Assembly (NCBI GenBank): GCA_964410485.1 | Contig: CAYPHJ010000041.1 | Coordinates: 1-38,784, forward strand | Direction: 5' to 3' | DNA: 38,784 nucleotides | Origin: CAYPHJ01 sp964410485 | GTDB taxonomy: Bacteria; Desulfobacterota; Binatia; UBA9968 | In this document: positions 32,089 through 38,784 of the stretch, one piece after another | Layout: the number at the start of each line of letters is the position of its first letter | How positions within the stretch are numbered: position 1 is the stretch's first letter | Notes under the pieces: model-generated | The model's input: the letters and a program-made list of their open reading frames with translations, nothing else | What the model was told of the DNA's origin: nothing | The model's database searches: none | Position numbers and translations under genes: made by a program

Positions 32089-33060
32089 TTACCGCAGCGC
32101 GGCGCGGATCGCCTCGATGATGCGATCTTCGCGGGGACCGATGTATTCCTCGAGCGGCGGGCTATAAGGAACCGGCACATCCAAGGTGGAGACACGACGA
32201 ACAGGCGCCTTGAGCTTGTCGAAGCTCGTTTCGGCAATCCGCGCGGCAATCTCGGCGGCAACGCCACAGCTCGCGTGCGTTTCATCGACAATGACGACAC
32301 GGTGCGTCTTTTCGACCGAGGCCAGAACAGAGGCCGTGTCGAATGGCACCAGAGTTCGCGGATCGACAACTTCGACCTGGATTCCTTCTCCGGCAAGCTT
32401 ATCAGCGATTTGCAGGCAGCGTTGGACCATGTAAGAAGTCGAGATCACAGTCACATCGCTGCCCTGCCGTTTTATGTCGGCGACCCCAAAAGGAATCGCC
32501 GCGCCATTTTCCGGCACATCGCCCTGGACCTCGAGTAATTGAACATGATCGACAAAAACCGTCGGATTATCGCTTGCCACTGCGGTTTTCAGCAGCCCTT
32601 TGACGTCATTCGGTGAAGCAGGAAGCACGATTTCCAAACCCGGATTGTTCCAAAGCATCGCTTGGGGGCTTGCCGAATGCTGCGCTGCGCCGCCGCCGCG
32701 CAGCCCATGAAACAGATGGAAAACAACCGGCACGCGGGTTTGACCCGCCGACATATAAAAGGCATTGGCGGCCTCGTTGCAGACCTGCGGCCAGCCTTCA
32801 AAGATGAAGCTTCCGGTGCTGATATCGACGATCGGCCTTAGACCACCCATGGCAGCGCCGGTGGCAAGACCGCAAAAACCGAGCTCCGAGATGGGAGGCG
32901 ACAGAATGCGATCGCGATATTTTTTGGCGAGATCTTGGTACACGTGCCGCCGCGGGCTCAAACTCAAAAAAGTCCCGCCGATCAGATGCACTCTCTCATC
33001 GGCCGCCATGATTTCGTGCAGGGCCTCGAATTTTGCCTCGTAATAGGCGAGCTGTCTCAT
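32089..33060 (-). CDS. TPP-dependent E1 component, beta subunit (pair 2, divergent)
   Basis: A 323-residue E1-beta homologue. The TPP Glu region is SPPISELGFCGLATGAAMGGLRPIVDISTGSFIFEGWPQV, and the C-terminal domain VEVVDPRTLVPFDTASVLASVEKTHRVVIVDETHASCGVAAEIA is typical. Unlike pair 1, the usual N-terminal GEDVG/GGVF motif is replaced by HLIGGTFLSLSPRRHVYQDLAKKY, and the loop after the TPP Glu is more divergent (LFHGLRGGGAAQHSASPQAML). This indicates a different subfamily, possibly a different substrate. It overlaps the alpha-subunit stop by 4 bp (ATGA), so the pair is translationally coupled. Confidence 0.86.
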   Translation of the reverse strand: MRQLAYYEAKFEALHEIMAADERVHLIGGTFLSLSPRRHVYQDLAKKYRDRILSPPISELGFCGLATGAAMGGLRPIVDISTGSFIFEGWPQVCNEAANAFYMSAGQTRVPVVFHLFHGLRGGGAAQHSASPQAMLWNNPGLEIVLPASPNDVKGLLKTAVASDNPTVFVDHVQLLEVQGDVPENGAAIPFGVADIKRQGSDVTVISTSYMVQRCLQIADKLAGEGIQVEVVDPRTLVPFDTASVLASVEKTHRVVIVDETHASCGVAAEIAARIAETSFDKLKAPVRRVSTLDVPVPYSPPLEEYIGPREDRIIEAIRAALR

Positions 33061-34076
33061 GCAAAGGTGTCCGTGACCGCCTCTTGCGGCGGAGGGTATG
33101 GGCTCGCCACTGCCGAATTCATCGCAGCGGCAATTTCTGCTTTGACTTTGTTTTCCATCTCAGCGATCTCTTCCCGCGTCGCCTGTTTGGCTTCCACCAG
33201 ATCACGAATGAAAATCAGCAGCGGATCACAAGAACGGTACCACTCGCGCACTTTCTCAGGCACCGCGCTGACATCCCAGGCAAGGCCGCTATGAGTTGGC
33301 TGCGGCACCGAAGGCCAATTCGTTTCGCTGCCGGGCCAGCGTACGGTCTGAGCCTCGACAAAATATGGCCCGCTGCCGCTGCGAATTTTTTCCACTATTT
33401 GTGAAACCAGCGCGTGGACAGCGCCCGCATCCGTGCCGTCGACCTGCTCGGCAGGGACTTTGTACGCCCTGGGCAAATCGGTTAGCGGATAAGCTGCCAT
33501 GGACGGCGACTGCGTCGCTCCGGTAGCGCGGCCCGCGCCGTACTTACCATTGTTTTCGCATAAGAAAAGCACTGGAAGCTTGTGCAGCGATGCGAGATTG
33601 AGCGATTCCGGAGCGGCGCCTTCTTCCAAAGCGCCATCGCCAAAAAGACAAACCGTAACGCGCCCGTTCTTTAGCGCTTTCGAAGCGTAGGCCGTACCCG
33701 TGGCCAGTGGAATAATGCCTGCTACGACAGCCGAGGTGTGATGAAAACCGAGCGCCGGCGCAACCGGGTGAAACGAGCCGCCTTTGCCTTTGTTGTAGCC
33801 GTCGACCCGGCCGAGTATTTCCGCGCACAGCCGTTTGGGATCGGCGCCGCGGGCAAGCAAATGGCCGTGGTTGCGGTGGGTCGTAAACAAATAATCGTCT
33901 GCATTCAGACAGGACAGAGCAGGCACACCGGTCGCTTCCTGGCCGATATAAAGATGATAGTGGCCGGAGAAAACACCTCTATCGTGGAGCGGAACCAGGC
34001 TCTCCTCGAAATGGCGGATTATGAACATCCGGCGGCAAAAGTCCAACAGCGTTTCGCGTGGAAGCTTGGGTAACAT
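33057..34076 (-). CDS. TPP-dependent E1 component, alpha subunit (pair 2)
   Basis: A 339-residue E1-alpha. It has RRMFIIRHFEESLVPLHDRGVFSGHYHLYIGQEATGVPALS, HRNHGHLLARGADPKRLCAEILGRVDGYNKGKGGSFHPV, and the TPP motif LFGDGALEEGAAPESLNLASLHKLPVLFLCENNGKYG. The C-terminal part is longer than in pair 1 (PGSETNWPSVPQPTHSGLAWDVSAVP), where the usual R-x-R-GH phosphorylation loop is replaced by QTVRWPGSETNWP. The difference supports a separate substrate range. It is coupled to the beta subunit by ATGA and follows the alcohol dehydrogenase gene by 41 bp. Confidence 0.86.
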   Translation of the reverse strand: MLPKLPRETLLDFCRRMFIIRHFEESLVPLHDRGVFSGHYHLYIGQEATGVPALSCLNADDYLFTTHRNHGHLLARGADPKRLCAEILGRVDGYNKGKGGSFHPVAPALGFHHTSAVVAGIIPLATGTAYASKALKNGRVTVCLFGDGALEEGAAPESLNLASLHKLPVLFLCENNGKYGAGRATGATQSPSMAAYPLTDLPRAYKVPAEQVDGTDAGAVHALVSQIVEKIRSGSGPYFVEAQTVRWPGSETNWPSVPQPTHSGLAWDVSAVPEKVREWYRSCDPLLIFIRDLVEAKQATREEIAEMENKVKAEIAAAMNSAVASPYPPPQEAVTDTFA

Positions 34077-34117
34077 TCTGCCTGTGACTTAATTCAAAAG
34101 CGTGGAGTTTGTCAACG

Positions 34118-35125
34118 TCATCGACCGTGACTGTCATGCCGGTCCATTACCAGAACCGCCGCGCCGTGGATTTTCCCCGAGCGCAGCCGGTCGAGTGCCT
34201 CACTGGCTTCTTCCAACGGAAACGTCTCGACTTCGGTTCTCACAGGTACCTTTGGCGCCAAAACCAGGAATTCATCGCCGTCGCGGCGCGTGAGATTGGC
34301 GACAGAGCAGACGGAGCGCTCTTCCCAGAGAATCGAATACGGAAAAGACGGGATGTCCGTCATGTGAATGCCGCCGCAGACGACGATCCCGCCTTTACCG
34401 ACGGCGCGCAAGGCCTGCGGGACGAGCTCGCCCACCGGCGCAAAAATGATCGCTGCGTCCAATTTTTCTGGCGGCAGCTGATTTGAGGCGCCCGCCCAGA
34501 CCGCGCCCAAATTGCGGGCAAATTGCTGGGCTTGCTGATCCCCGGAGCGCGTGAACGCATAAACGTCGCGGTTTTGATAGCGCGCAACTTGAGTGATGAT
34601 ATGGGCCGCCGCGCCGAAACCGTAAATTCCCAGTCGTTTCCCGTCGCCGGCCTTGGCGAGGCTGCGATAGCCGATCAAACCGGCGCACATCAGGGGCGCA
34701 GCTTCGGGATTGCTATAGGACTCCGGGAGCGAAAAACAAAAACGCTGATCGGCCACGGTATAATCGGTGTATCCTCCGTCGATGGTGTAGCCGGTAAAAA
34801 GGGCCTTATCGCAGAGATTTTCCTGTCCCCAGATACAATAGGAACACTTTCCGCAGCTCCAACCGAGCCACGGGACACCGACGCGCTCGCCGATCTCGAA
34901 GCGCTCCGCGCCCCCGCCTCTCGCCTCTACAGTTCCGACAATCTCATGGCCCGGGATCAGCGGAAGTTCAGGTTGGCTGAGGTCGCCATCGATGACATGA
35001 AGATCTGTGCGGCACACTGCGCAGGCATGAACGCGAATCAGGAGCTGACCCGGGCCTGTTTTCGGTACAGGCAGATCCGCCAGCCGAAGCGGCTTTCCGG
35101 GTTTTTCTAATACCATTGCGCGCAT
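34118..35125 (-). CDS. Zinc-dependent alcohol dehydrogenase (AdhP-like)
   Basis: A 335-residue medium-chain dehydrogenase. The catalytic zinc ligands are seen in CAVCRTDLHVIDG and IPGHEIVGTVEARG, and the structural zinc in GWSCGKCSYCIWGQENLC (Cys-x2-Cys-x2-Cys-x7-Cys). The NAD-binding part is LGIYGFGAAAHIITQVA with the usual GxGxxx turn slightly altered. It resembles the AdhP / Zn-ADH YogA-type subgroup. It interconverts an alcohol and an aldehyde or ketone. It is the first gene of the minus-strand stretch ADH-E1alpha2-E1beta2-E1alpha1-E1beta1-AKR, suggesting one pathway that passes between alcohol, aldehyde and ketoacid levels (inference). Confidence 0.9.
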   Translation of the reverse strand: MRAMVLEKPGKPLRLADLPVPKTGPGQLLIRVHACAVCRTDLHVIDGDLSQPELPLIPGHEIVGTVEARGGGAERFEIGERVGVPWLGWSCGKCSYCIWGQENLCDKALFTGYTIDGGYTDYTVADQRFCFSLPESYSNPEAAPLMCAGLIGYRSLAKAGDGKRLGIYGFGAAAHIITQVARYQNRDVYAFTRSGDQQAQQFARNLGAVWAGASNQLPPEKLDAAIIFAPVGELVPQALRAVGKGGIVVCGGIHMTDIPSFPYSILWEERSVCSVANLTRRDGDEFLVLAPKVPVRTEVETFPLEEASEALDRLRSGKIHGAAVLVMDRHDSHGR

Positions 35126-35217
35126 AATTGTTATCTTTATCTAAACTCTGTTTCGAAGCCAATCGGAGGAGTCGTTTTGCTTTACACCCATGGCTCGTTG
35201 CGTTACATAGAAAACCT

Positions 35218-35571
35218 ATGGAGGAGATTCCAAAACGGCTCAGAAAGATGATTCGCGAATGGACCGGTGTGGCGCATGAGCGGGAGCTAAGCAAAGCATT
35301 GCGCGACTTGAGAGCCGAGTTTGATCGCTGGGAACGGGGTGAGATTGATCCATTCGAACTCAATGAGCGAATCCACAAGTTTCACAAAGGGCCGGCGCAT
35401 GACCTGTGGGTGAGGTACACTACGAATCCGGTGGACCCTCAAGTGGCTTACGCTGTCGTAAAAGGCATCCTGTCAAAGGACGAGGTTCCTTCAGAACTGC
35501 TGAAGTACCTGGCAAGATGGATCAGCTTCTATGAAGGAATGCAGCGAGAGTCGGAGAAGGACCGCGGCTAA
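35218..35571 (+). CDS. Conserved hypothetical helical protein
   Basis: A 117-residue, almost entirely alpha-helical and highly charged protein (MEEIPKRLRKMIREWTGVAHEREL, LRAEFDRWERGEIDPFELNERIHKFHKGPAHDLWVRY). I recognise the pattern as a small conserved protein seen in environmental proteobacteria but know no function. The start at ATG 35218 is chosen because the upstream residues in frame do not fit. The next gene is a HicB-like protein 21 bp downstream, so together they look like a two-gene unit of toxin-antitoxin size. This protein does not look like HicA (no dsRBD-like fold or G-x-x-x-x-R-x-x-G-SH motif). Confidence 0.65.
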   Translation: MEEIPKRLRKMIREWTGVAHERELSKALRDLRAEFDRWERGEIDPFELNERIHKFHKGPAHDLWVRYTTNPVDPQVAYAVVKGILSKDEVPSELLKYLARWISFYEGMQRESEKDRG

Positions 35572-35592
35572 GATCTTGCTGCACGAGTCTCG

Positions 35593-35856
35593 ATGAAAAA
35601 AAAACAGTATCTGGTCCGTCTCAACAAAGACCCGAATAGTGATTGGGGCGCCTCGGTGCCTGATCTTCCTGGTTGCGTCGCTACCGGAAAAACTATTGAT
35701 GTGACTCTCCGTCGCATCAAAAGAGCCATCACACTTCATCTTCGAGGACTGCGCGAGGACGGCATAACTCCACCGCCCCCGCGATATCGTTCGGTCACGC
35801 CAAGACGAACGCAGCGACAAGTGGATTTTTACGCAACCGTAGAGGTAGCAGCCTGA
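35593..35856 (+). CDS. HicB-like antitoxin-fold protein
   Basis: An 87-residue protein with the HicB signature: a YLVRLNKDPNSDWGASVPDLPGCVATGKTIDVTLRRIKRAITLHLRGLREDG partial RNase H fold, ending in PPPPRYRS. There is no DNA-binding tail beyond VDFYATVEVAA, so it may lack autoregulatory ability. HicB normally neutralises the HicA mRNA interferase, encoded next to it, but no HicA is seen on either side. It is either an orphan HicB or paired with the unrelated helical protein upstream. Confidence 0.75.
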   Translation: MKKKQYLVRLNKDPNSDWGASVPDLPGCVATGKTIDVTLRRIKRAITLHLRGLREDGITPPPPRYRSVTPRRTQRQVDFYATVEVAA

Positions 35857-35964
35857 AGCGTTCCGGGTTCATTTAGTTCCACCGAAGACCGTTCAGATTC
35901 CGAACGCCGCAAACATCGTGCGGCTGAATCGGAACGTTTTACACGGTAGATAAACCTCCCAGCG

Positions 35965-36936
35965 TCATGATTCTCCGTGTCCATGTGGCCCCTGGCGGAT
36001 ACATGCCCTCAATTCTCTGCTACAAGGAGACAGCGGGATCCCGGGAAAGGAGATGTTTGTAGTGTTGGAAAGACGTTGGGTCCTGTGGCCGTTTAACTCC
36101 GTATGAATAACTCTCTCAAGAATCCCTTCCTCCAGGGCGTCCCGCAGCGGACGCACTTTCTGGTCGTATCCAGGTAGATGCTCACGAGCGATTTCCGAAG
36201 CTTTACCCAGCCCGACTATCAACGGTACGCACTCCGTTCCACCGCGGAGGTTGCGTTCCTGGTGACCGCCATGAATAAACGCCGACACGGGCGTTTTGCG
36301 CCGCATGTAGAGCGCGCCGATGCCTTTCGGGGCGTGAAATTTGTGACCCGTGAGTGAAAGGTAGTCGATCGGAATTTTCTGGACATCGATCTCGATTTTG
36401 CCTGCAGCTTGGACCGCGTCACAGTGATATAACGCGTTGCGTGAACGGCAAATCTCAGCAATCTCTTTGACGGGAAAGAGGACGCCCGTTTCGTTGTTGG
36501 CCCACATTAGAGAGACGACAGCAGTTTCGTTCGTGATAGCGTTTTCGAGATCGGCTAGTTTCAGCAATCCCTCTCGGTCAACCGGCAAGTAAGTAACCCG
36601 GTAACCTTCTTTCTCTAGCGCCATACAATAGTTGAGCACAGAGGAGTGTTCGACAGCCGATGTGATAATGTGGCGTTTCTCAGGGTGAGCCTTCAAGGCG
36701 GCGTGAATGGCAGTGTTGTTACTTTCAGTCCCACACGAAGTAAAAATCACTTCCATCGGGTGGGCTCCAATCAAATCCGCCACCTGCTCTCGGGCAGTCT
36801 CGATCACGCTCTTCAGCTTCGAGCCAAATTTGTAACTGCTAGAGGGATTCCCCCATTCGTTGATGAAATAGGGCTGCATTGCCTCCATAACTTCTGGCAG
36901 TACCGGCGTTGTAGCGTTGTAATCGAGGTAGATCAC
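35965..36936 (-). pseudogene. C-terminally truncated cysteine desulfurase (IscS/NifS family)
   Basis: A 323-residue frame. It starts with the family N-terminus IYLDYNATTPVLPEVMEAM at a GTG codon, with FTSCGTESNNTAIHAAL, SSVLNYCMALEKEGYRVTYLPVD, HCDAVQAAGKIEID and the PLP lysine in LSLTGHKFHAPKGIGALY. After NTTNISFPGI the normal sequence is lost: the catalytic-Cys loop (S-S-G-S-A-C), the EPSHVL motif and about 60-80 terminal residues are missing, and a short unrelated tail ends at TGA. The other frames do not restore it, so a simple frameshift is unlikely; a deletion or rearrangement is. It cannot work as a cysteine desulfurase without the Cys, though it could retain PLP binding. Confidence 0.75.
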
Positions 36937-37196
36937 TGGTCAAACTAGCTGGAATGTGTCCGCCTAACGGCAGAGGCAGCAACCGTCTTGCTCGAACCAC
37001 ACGGGATCGTTTGATTTGACAGCTGAAAACAGACTATGCGATTAGAAATGATCATTGTCAATTATCAAGATGACTTCGGCATTTACCCTCTATCCGTACC
37101 AGCCAGCAGTATAAAAGTCCGATGCCTCAACTGACGGGCCGGTCCCTTTAGCTTTCATGATTTTTTCTGTACTCTGAAATCCATCCCGTGAACGGT

Positions 37197-37991
37197 ATGA
37201 TTGGCGCAATTGCAGGCGATATTATCGGTTCGGTCTATGAGCACAACAATATCAAGACGAAGGAGTTCGAGCTGTTCCATCCTGCTTGCTCGTTCACTGA
37301 CGACACGGTGCTCACGGTGGCTCTGGCCGATGCCATCTTGAATGACAAAGATTACGCTTTACTGATGAAGGCTTATTATTGGCGGTACCCAGGAGCCGGG
37401 TATGGCGGGTTTTTTCATCAGTGGGCGCGCTCCGTAGACAGCACACCGTATAACAGCTGGGGCAATGGCGCTGCCATGCGGATTAGCCCGGTCGGATTTG
37501 CATTCGACACGTTGGACGAAGTTTTGGCCAGGGCCAAGCAGTATACCGACCTAACCCACAATCACCCCGAAGGGATAAAAGGAGCTCAAGCAGTCGCTGC
37601 GGCGATTTTCCTCGCGCGCACGGGCGCGACCAAGAACGCCATCAAGACATACGTAGAAACGAGTTATGGTTATGACCTGTCGAGAACTCTCGACGAAATC
37701 CGGCCCACGTACCGCTTCAATGAATCCTGCCAGGGCACGGTGCCGCAGGCGATCATTGCGTTCCTGGAGTCGAACGACTTCGAAGACGCCATCAGGAACG
37801 CGATATCGTTAGGTGGGGACAGCGACACGCTGGCGTGCATCACGGGCGGGATAGCGCAGGCATTCTACAGTGGGGTGCCTGAATTCATTTTTCACAAGGT
37901 CATGGAGTTGCTCGACGAAGATTTGAGAGACGTGACCTCCCGGTTCATGGCTGCTCACTGCAAAAACGCGGCAGCGCCAGGCGGCACCTAG
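37197..37991 (+). CDS. ADP-ribosylglycohydrolase (DraG/ARH family)
   Basis: A 264-residue protein. It has the family metal-binding signatures MIGAIAGDIIGSVYE and SFTDDTVLTVALADAI near the N-terminus and GGDSDTLACITGGIAQAFY near the C-terminus, which supply the two-Mg2+ site. It removes ADP-ribose from modified proteins or small molecules. ATG 37197 is preferred to the GTG at 37188 because homologues start MIGAI/MLGAI. The region 36937-37196 upstream is A/T-richer with no ORF and probably carries its promoter. No DraT or other ADP-ribosyltransferase is visible nearby. Confidence 0.92.
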   Translation: MIGAIAGDIIGSVYEHNNIKTKEFELFHPACSFTDDTVLTVALADAILNDKDYALLMKAYYWRYPGAGYGGFFHQWARSVDSTPYNSWGNGAAMRISPVGFAFDTLDEVLARAKQYTDLTHNHPEGIKGAQAVAAAIFLARTGATKNAIKTYVETSYGYDLSRTLDEIRPTYRFNESCQGTVPQAIIAFLESNDFEDAIRNAISLGGDSDTLACITGGIAQAFYSGVPEFIFHKVMELLDEDLRDVTSRFMAAHCKNAAAPGGT

Positions 37992-38051
37992 CGTCACAAT
38001 TGGCTCTTCTCGGTCTACTGTGACATACTCCAAGCAGAGGCCAGGAAATCA

Positions 38052-38125
38052 AGAAGGATTTCTCCCGGTGGTCGAAACGACAGTCTTCTCTCTTTGCCAG
38101 CTTGGCGTCTCGGCGCGATAATAAC
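38052..38125. repeat. Dispersed repeat, degenerate copy of the 26779-26886 element
   Basis: AAGGATTTCTCCCGGTGGTCG (38054 onward) matches, in inverted orientation, the right arm of the palindrome at 26779-26838. GCCAGCTTGGCGTCTCGGCGCGATAATA (38097-38124) matches GCGCCTTGGCGTCTTGGCGGGATAAG at 26861-26885. It lies between the ADP-ribosylglycohydrolase and the next gene. Confidence 0.6.
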
Positions 38126-38215
38126 TTTCTCATTTCACGTCGGAGCACAAGTATTAGGGATAGATTTTCAGGTTTTGGACTGTCCAAAAAAACATCGTAG
38201 ACGGAAGGTTCATAT

Positions 38216-38557
38216 ATGCCCGCATGGGTAATCCCCGCACTTAAAGCTGTTCTGCCTCACGTTATTACCATAATCTCAGCCACAGCCCCGGTATTCACCA
38301 AAAACCACCGTGACACGGCGGCTGATCACTCACCCTTGCTACGACAGCAAATTACGGAGCTGCAAGCGGCGGCAGCGCAAAACGCGGCACACATCAAAGA
38401 GTTGGCGGCGCAATTGCAAAATACCGTGGCGACGCTCGAAAAAGCCGCGTTGATCGCGGAAGCAAAGCTCCAACGGGCTTTTTATTTTTGCACTGCCGCG
38501 ATGATACTGGCCGCAACAGCCCTCGGGCTGGCGTTATGGGCAATGATCGCGCAATAA
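38216..38557 (+). CDS. Hypothetical coiled-coil membrane protein
   Basis: A 113-residue protein with three parts. An N-terminal amphipathic/hydrophobic stretch (AWVIPALKAVLPHVITIISATAPVFT) is followed by an Ala/Gln-rich coiled coil (LLRQQITELQAAAAQNAAHIKELAAQLQNTVATLEKAALIAEAKL) and a C-terminal transmembrane helix (FYFCTAAMILAATALGLALWAMIAQ). It is probably anchored in the inner membrane through its C-terminus. ATG 38216 follows GGAAGG. I know of no function; similar small proteins are scattered across proteobacteria. It stands alone between repeats. Confidence 0.65.
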   Translation: MPAWVIPALKAVLPHVITIISATAPVFTKNHRDTAADHSPLLRQQITELQAAAAQNAAHIKELAAQLQNTVATLEKAALIAEAKLQRAFYFCTAAMILAATALGLALWAMIAQ

Positions 38558-38600
38558 ATCTAACCCAACAGATTTGTCGAGTTCAAGAAATTTTCCTCCT

Positions 38601-38623
38601 GCCAAGGCGCCAAGCGCGCAAAG
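38601..38623. repeat. GCCAAGGCGCCAAGCGCGCAAAG repeat core
   Basis: This short segment is the reverse-complement type of the CTTTGCGCCTTGGCGTCTTGGCG motif at 26857-26880 and the related 38093-38117 sequence, so the motif occurs at least three times in the window. Confidence 0.5.
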
Positions 38624-38687
38624 AAAAATTTCTTTTGGTTTCTTCGAACGTCGTGCCCTTTGTGTCTTATGAAAATGTGCCACACAC

Positions 38688-38742
38688 AAATCCCCCCGTC
38701 CTGCGGCCGGCCCCCTTTGCCAAAGGGGGCTACAGGGGATTT
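38688..38742. repeat. Palindromic intergenic repeat, second copy of the 8141-8231 family
   Basis: Outer arms AAATCCCCCC (38688-38697) and GGGGATTT (38735-38742) flank GCCCCCTTT-gcc-AAAGGGGGC (38710-38730), a perfect 9-bp hairpin. The core is the same CCCCTTTGCYAAAGGGG as at 8154-8174. Confidence 0.75.
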
Positions 38743-38784
38743 ACCGGCGCGATACCAACTTCTGGGGGCTCGTTTTCATCCGCT

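Noticed and set aside
35965..35967. TGA at the end of the cysteine desulfurase as a Sec codon
   Set aside because: The sequence both before and after the TGA does not match the family C-terminus in any frame, so readthrough would not restore the enzyme.

Overview
The window is about 38.8 kb of bacterial chromosome, coding densely on both strands. It has no rRNA, tRNA, CRISPR array, phage or transposase gene that I could recognise. The gene repertoire is a TRAP transporter, a sigma-54 enhancer-binding regulator, AcoA/AcoB-type E1 enzymes, DMT exporters, a VOC protein and a UGA-containing methyltransferase. Together with hairpin-type intergenic repeats, this suggests an uncultured Gram-negative soil or sediment bacterium of the broad deltaproteobacterial / Binatota / Tectomicrobia / NC10 type. 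That placement is inference from gene content only.

Layout. 1-3600: a DUF5602-like lipoprotein with an odd N-terminus, a 9-bp tandem repeat, an LVIVD beta-propeller protein and a zinc-ribbon protein. 3656-6372 (minus): a phospholipid cluster, ynbA-ynbB(cdsA-like)-plsC-VTT membrane protein. 6729-9454: an MFS exporter, a hairpin repeat next to a gene remnant, a small hypothetical gene and a DUF1080 lipoprotein. 9871-16952 (plus): a tight seven-gene operon of succinate-semialdehyde-type dehydrogenase, class V aminotransferase, a 2[4Fe-4S] ferredoxin fused to an unknown domain, an unknown Cys-rich protein, and a complete TRAP transporter (P, Q, M). It looks like an uptake-and-catabolism unit for an unidentified organic acid or amino compound.

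18157-25907 (minus) holds what I consider the most interesting system. A GAF-PAS-AAA+-Fis sigma-54 activator lies beside two transcription units. Each has a near-identical -24/-12 promoter, and each promoter is preceded by three GTGAGATCTCAC-type operators in the same geometry (centres 17 and 22-23 bp apart, nearest centre 77-78 bp from the -24 element). Unit 1 encodes a diiron ferritin-like protein, an OsmC protein, a GNAT acetyltransferase, an ArsM-like methyltransferase with an in-frame UGA where a conserved Cys is expected, and a DMT exporter. The UGA is followed by a perfect 8-bp hairpin at the right distance for a bacterial SECIS, so the methyltransferase is probably a selenoprotein. Unit 2 starts with a 22-residue hydrophobic peptide and continues with a D-2-hydroxyacid dehydrogenase. 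A stress- or effector-triggered oxidise/acetylate/methylate/export programme is my inference.

26063-38784: a nitroreductase, a second DMT transporter, a cupin, a small C2H2 zinc-finger protein and an aldo/keto reductase. Then come two separate TPP-dependent E1 alpha/beta pairs with no E2 or E3 in view, a zinc alcohol dehydrogenase, an orphan HicB-like protein, a truncated cysteine desulfurase, an ADP-ribosylglycohydrolase and a coiled-coil membrane protein. Palindromic and low-complexity intergenic repeats are scattered through this part.
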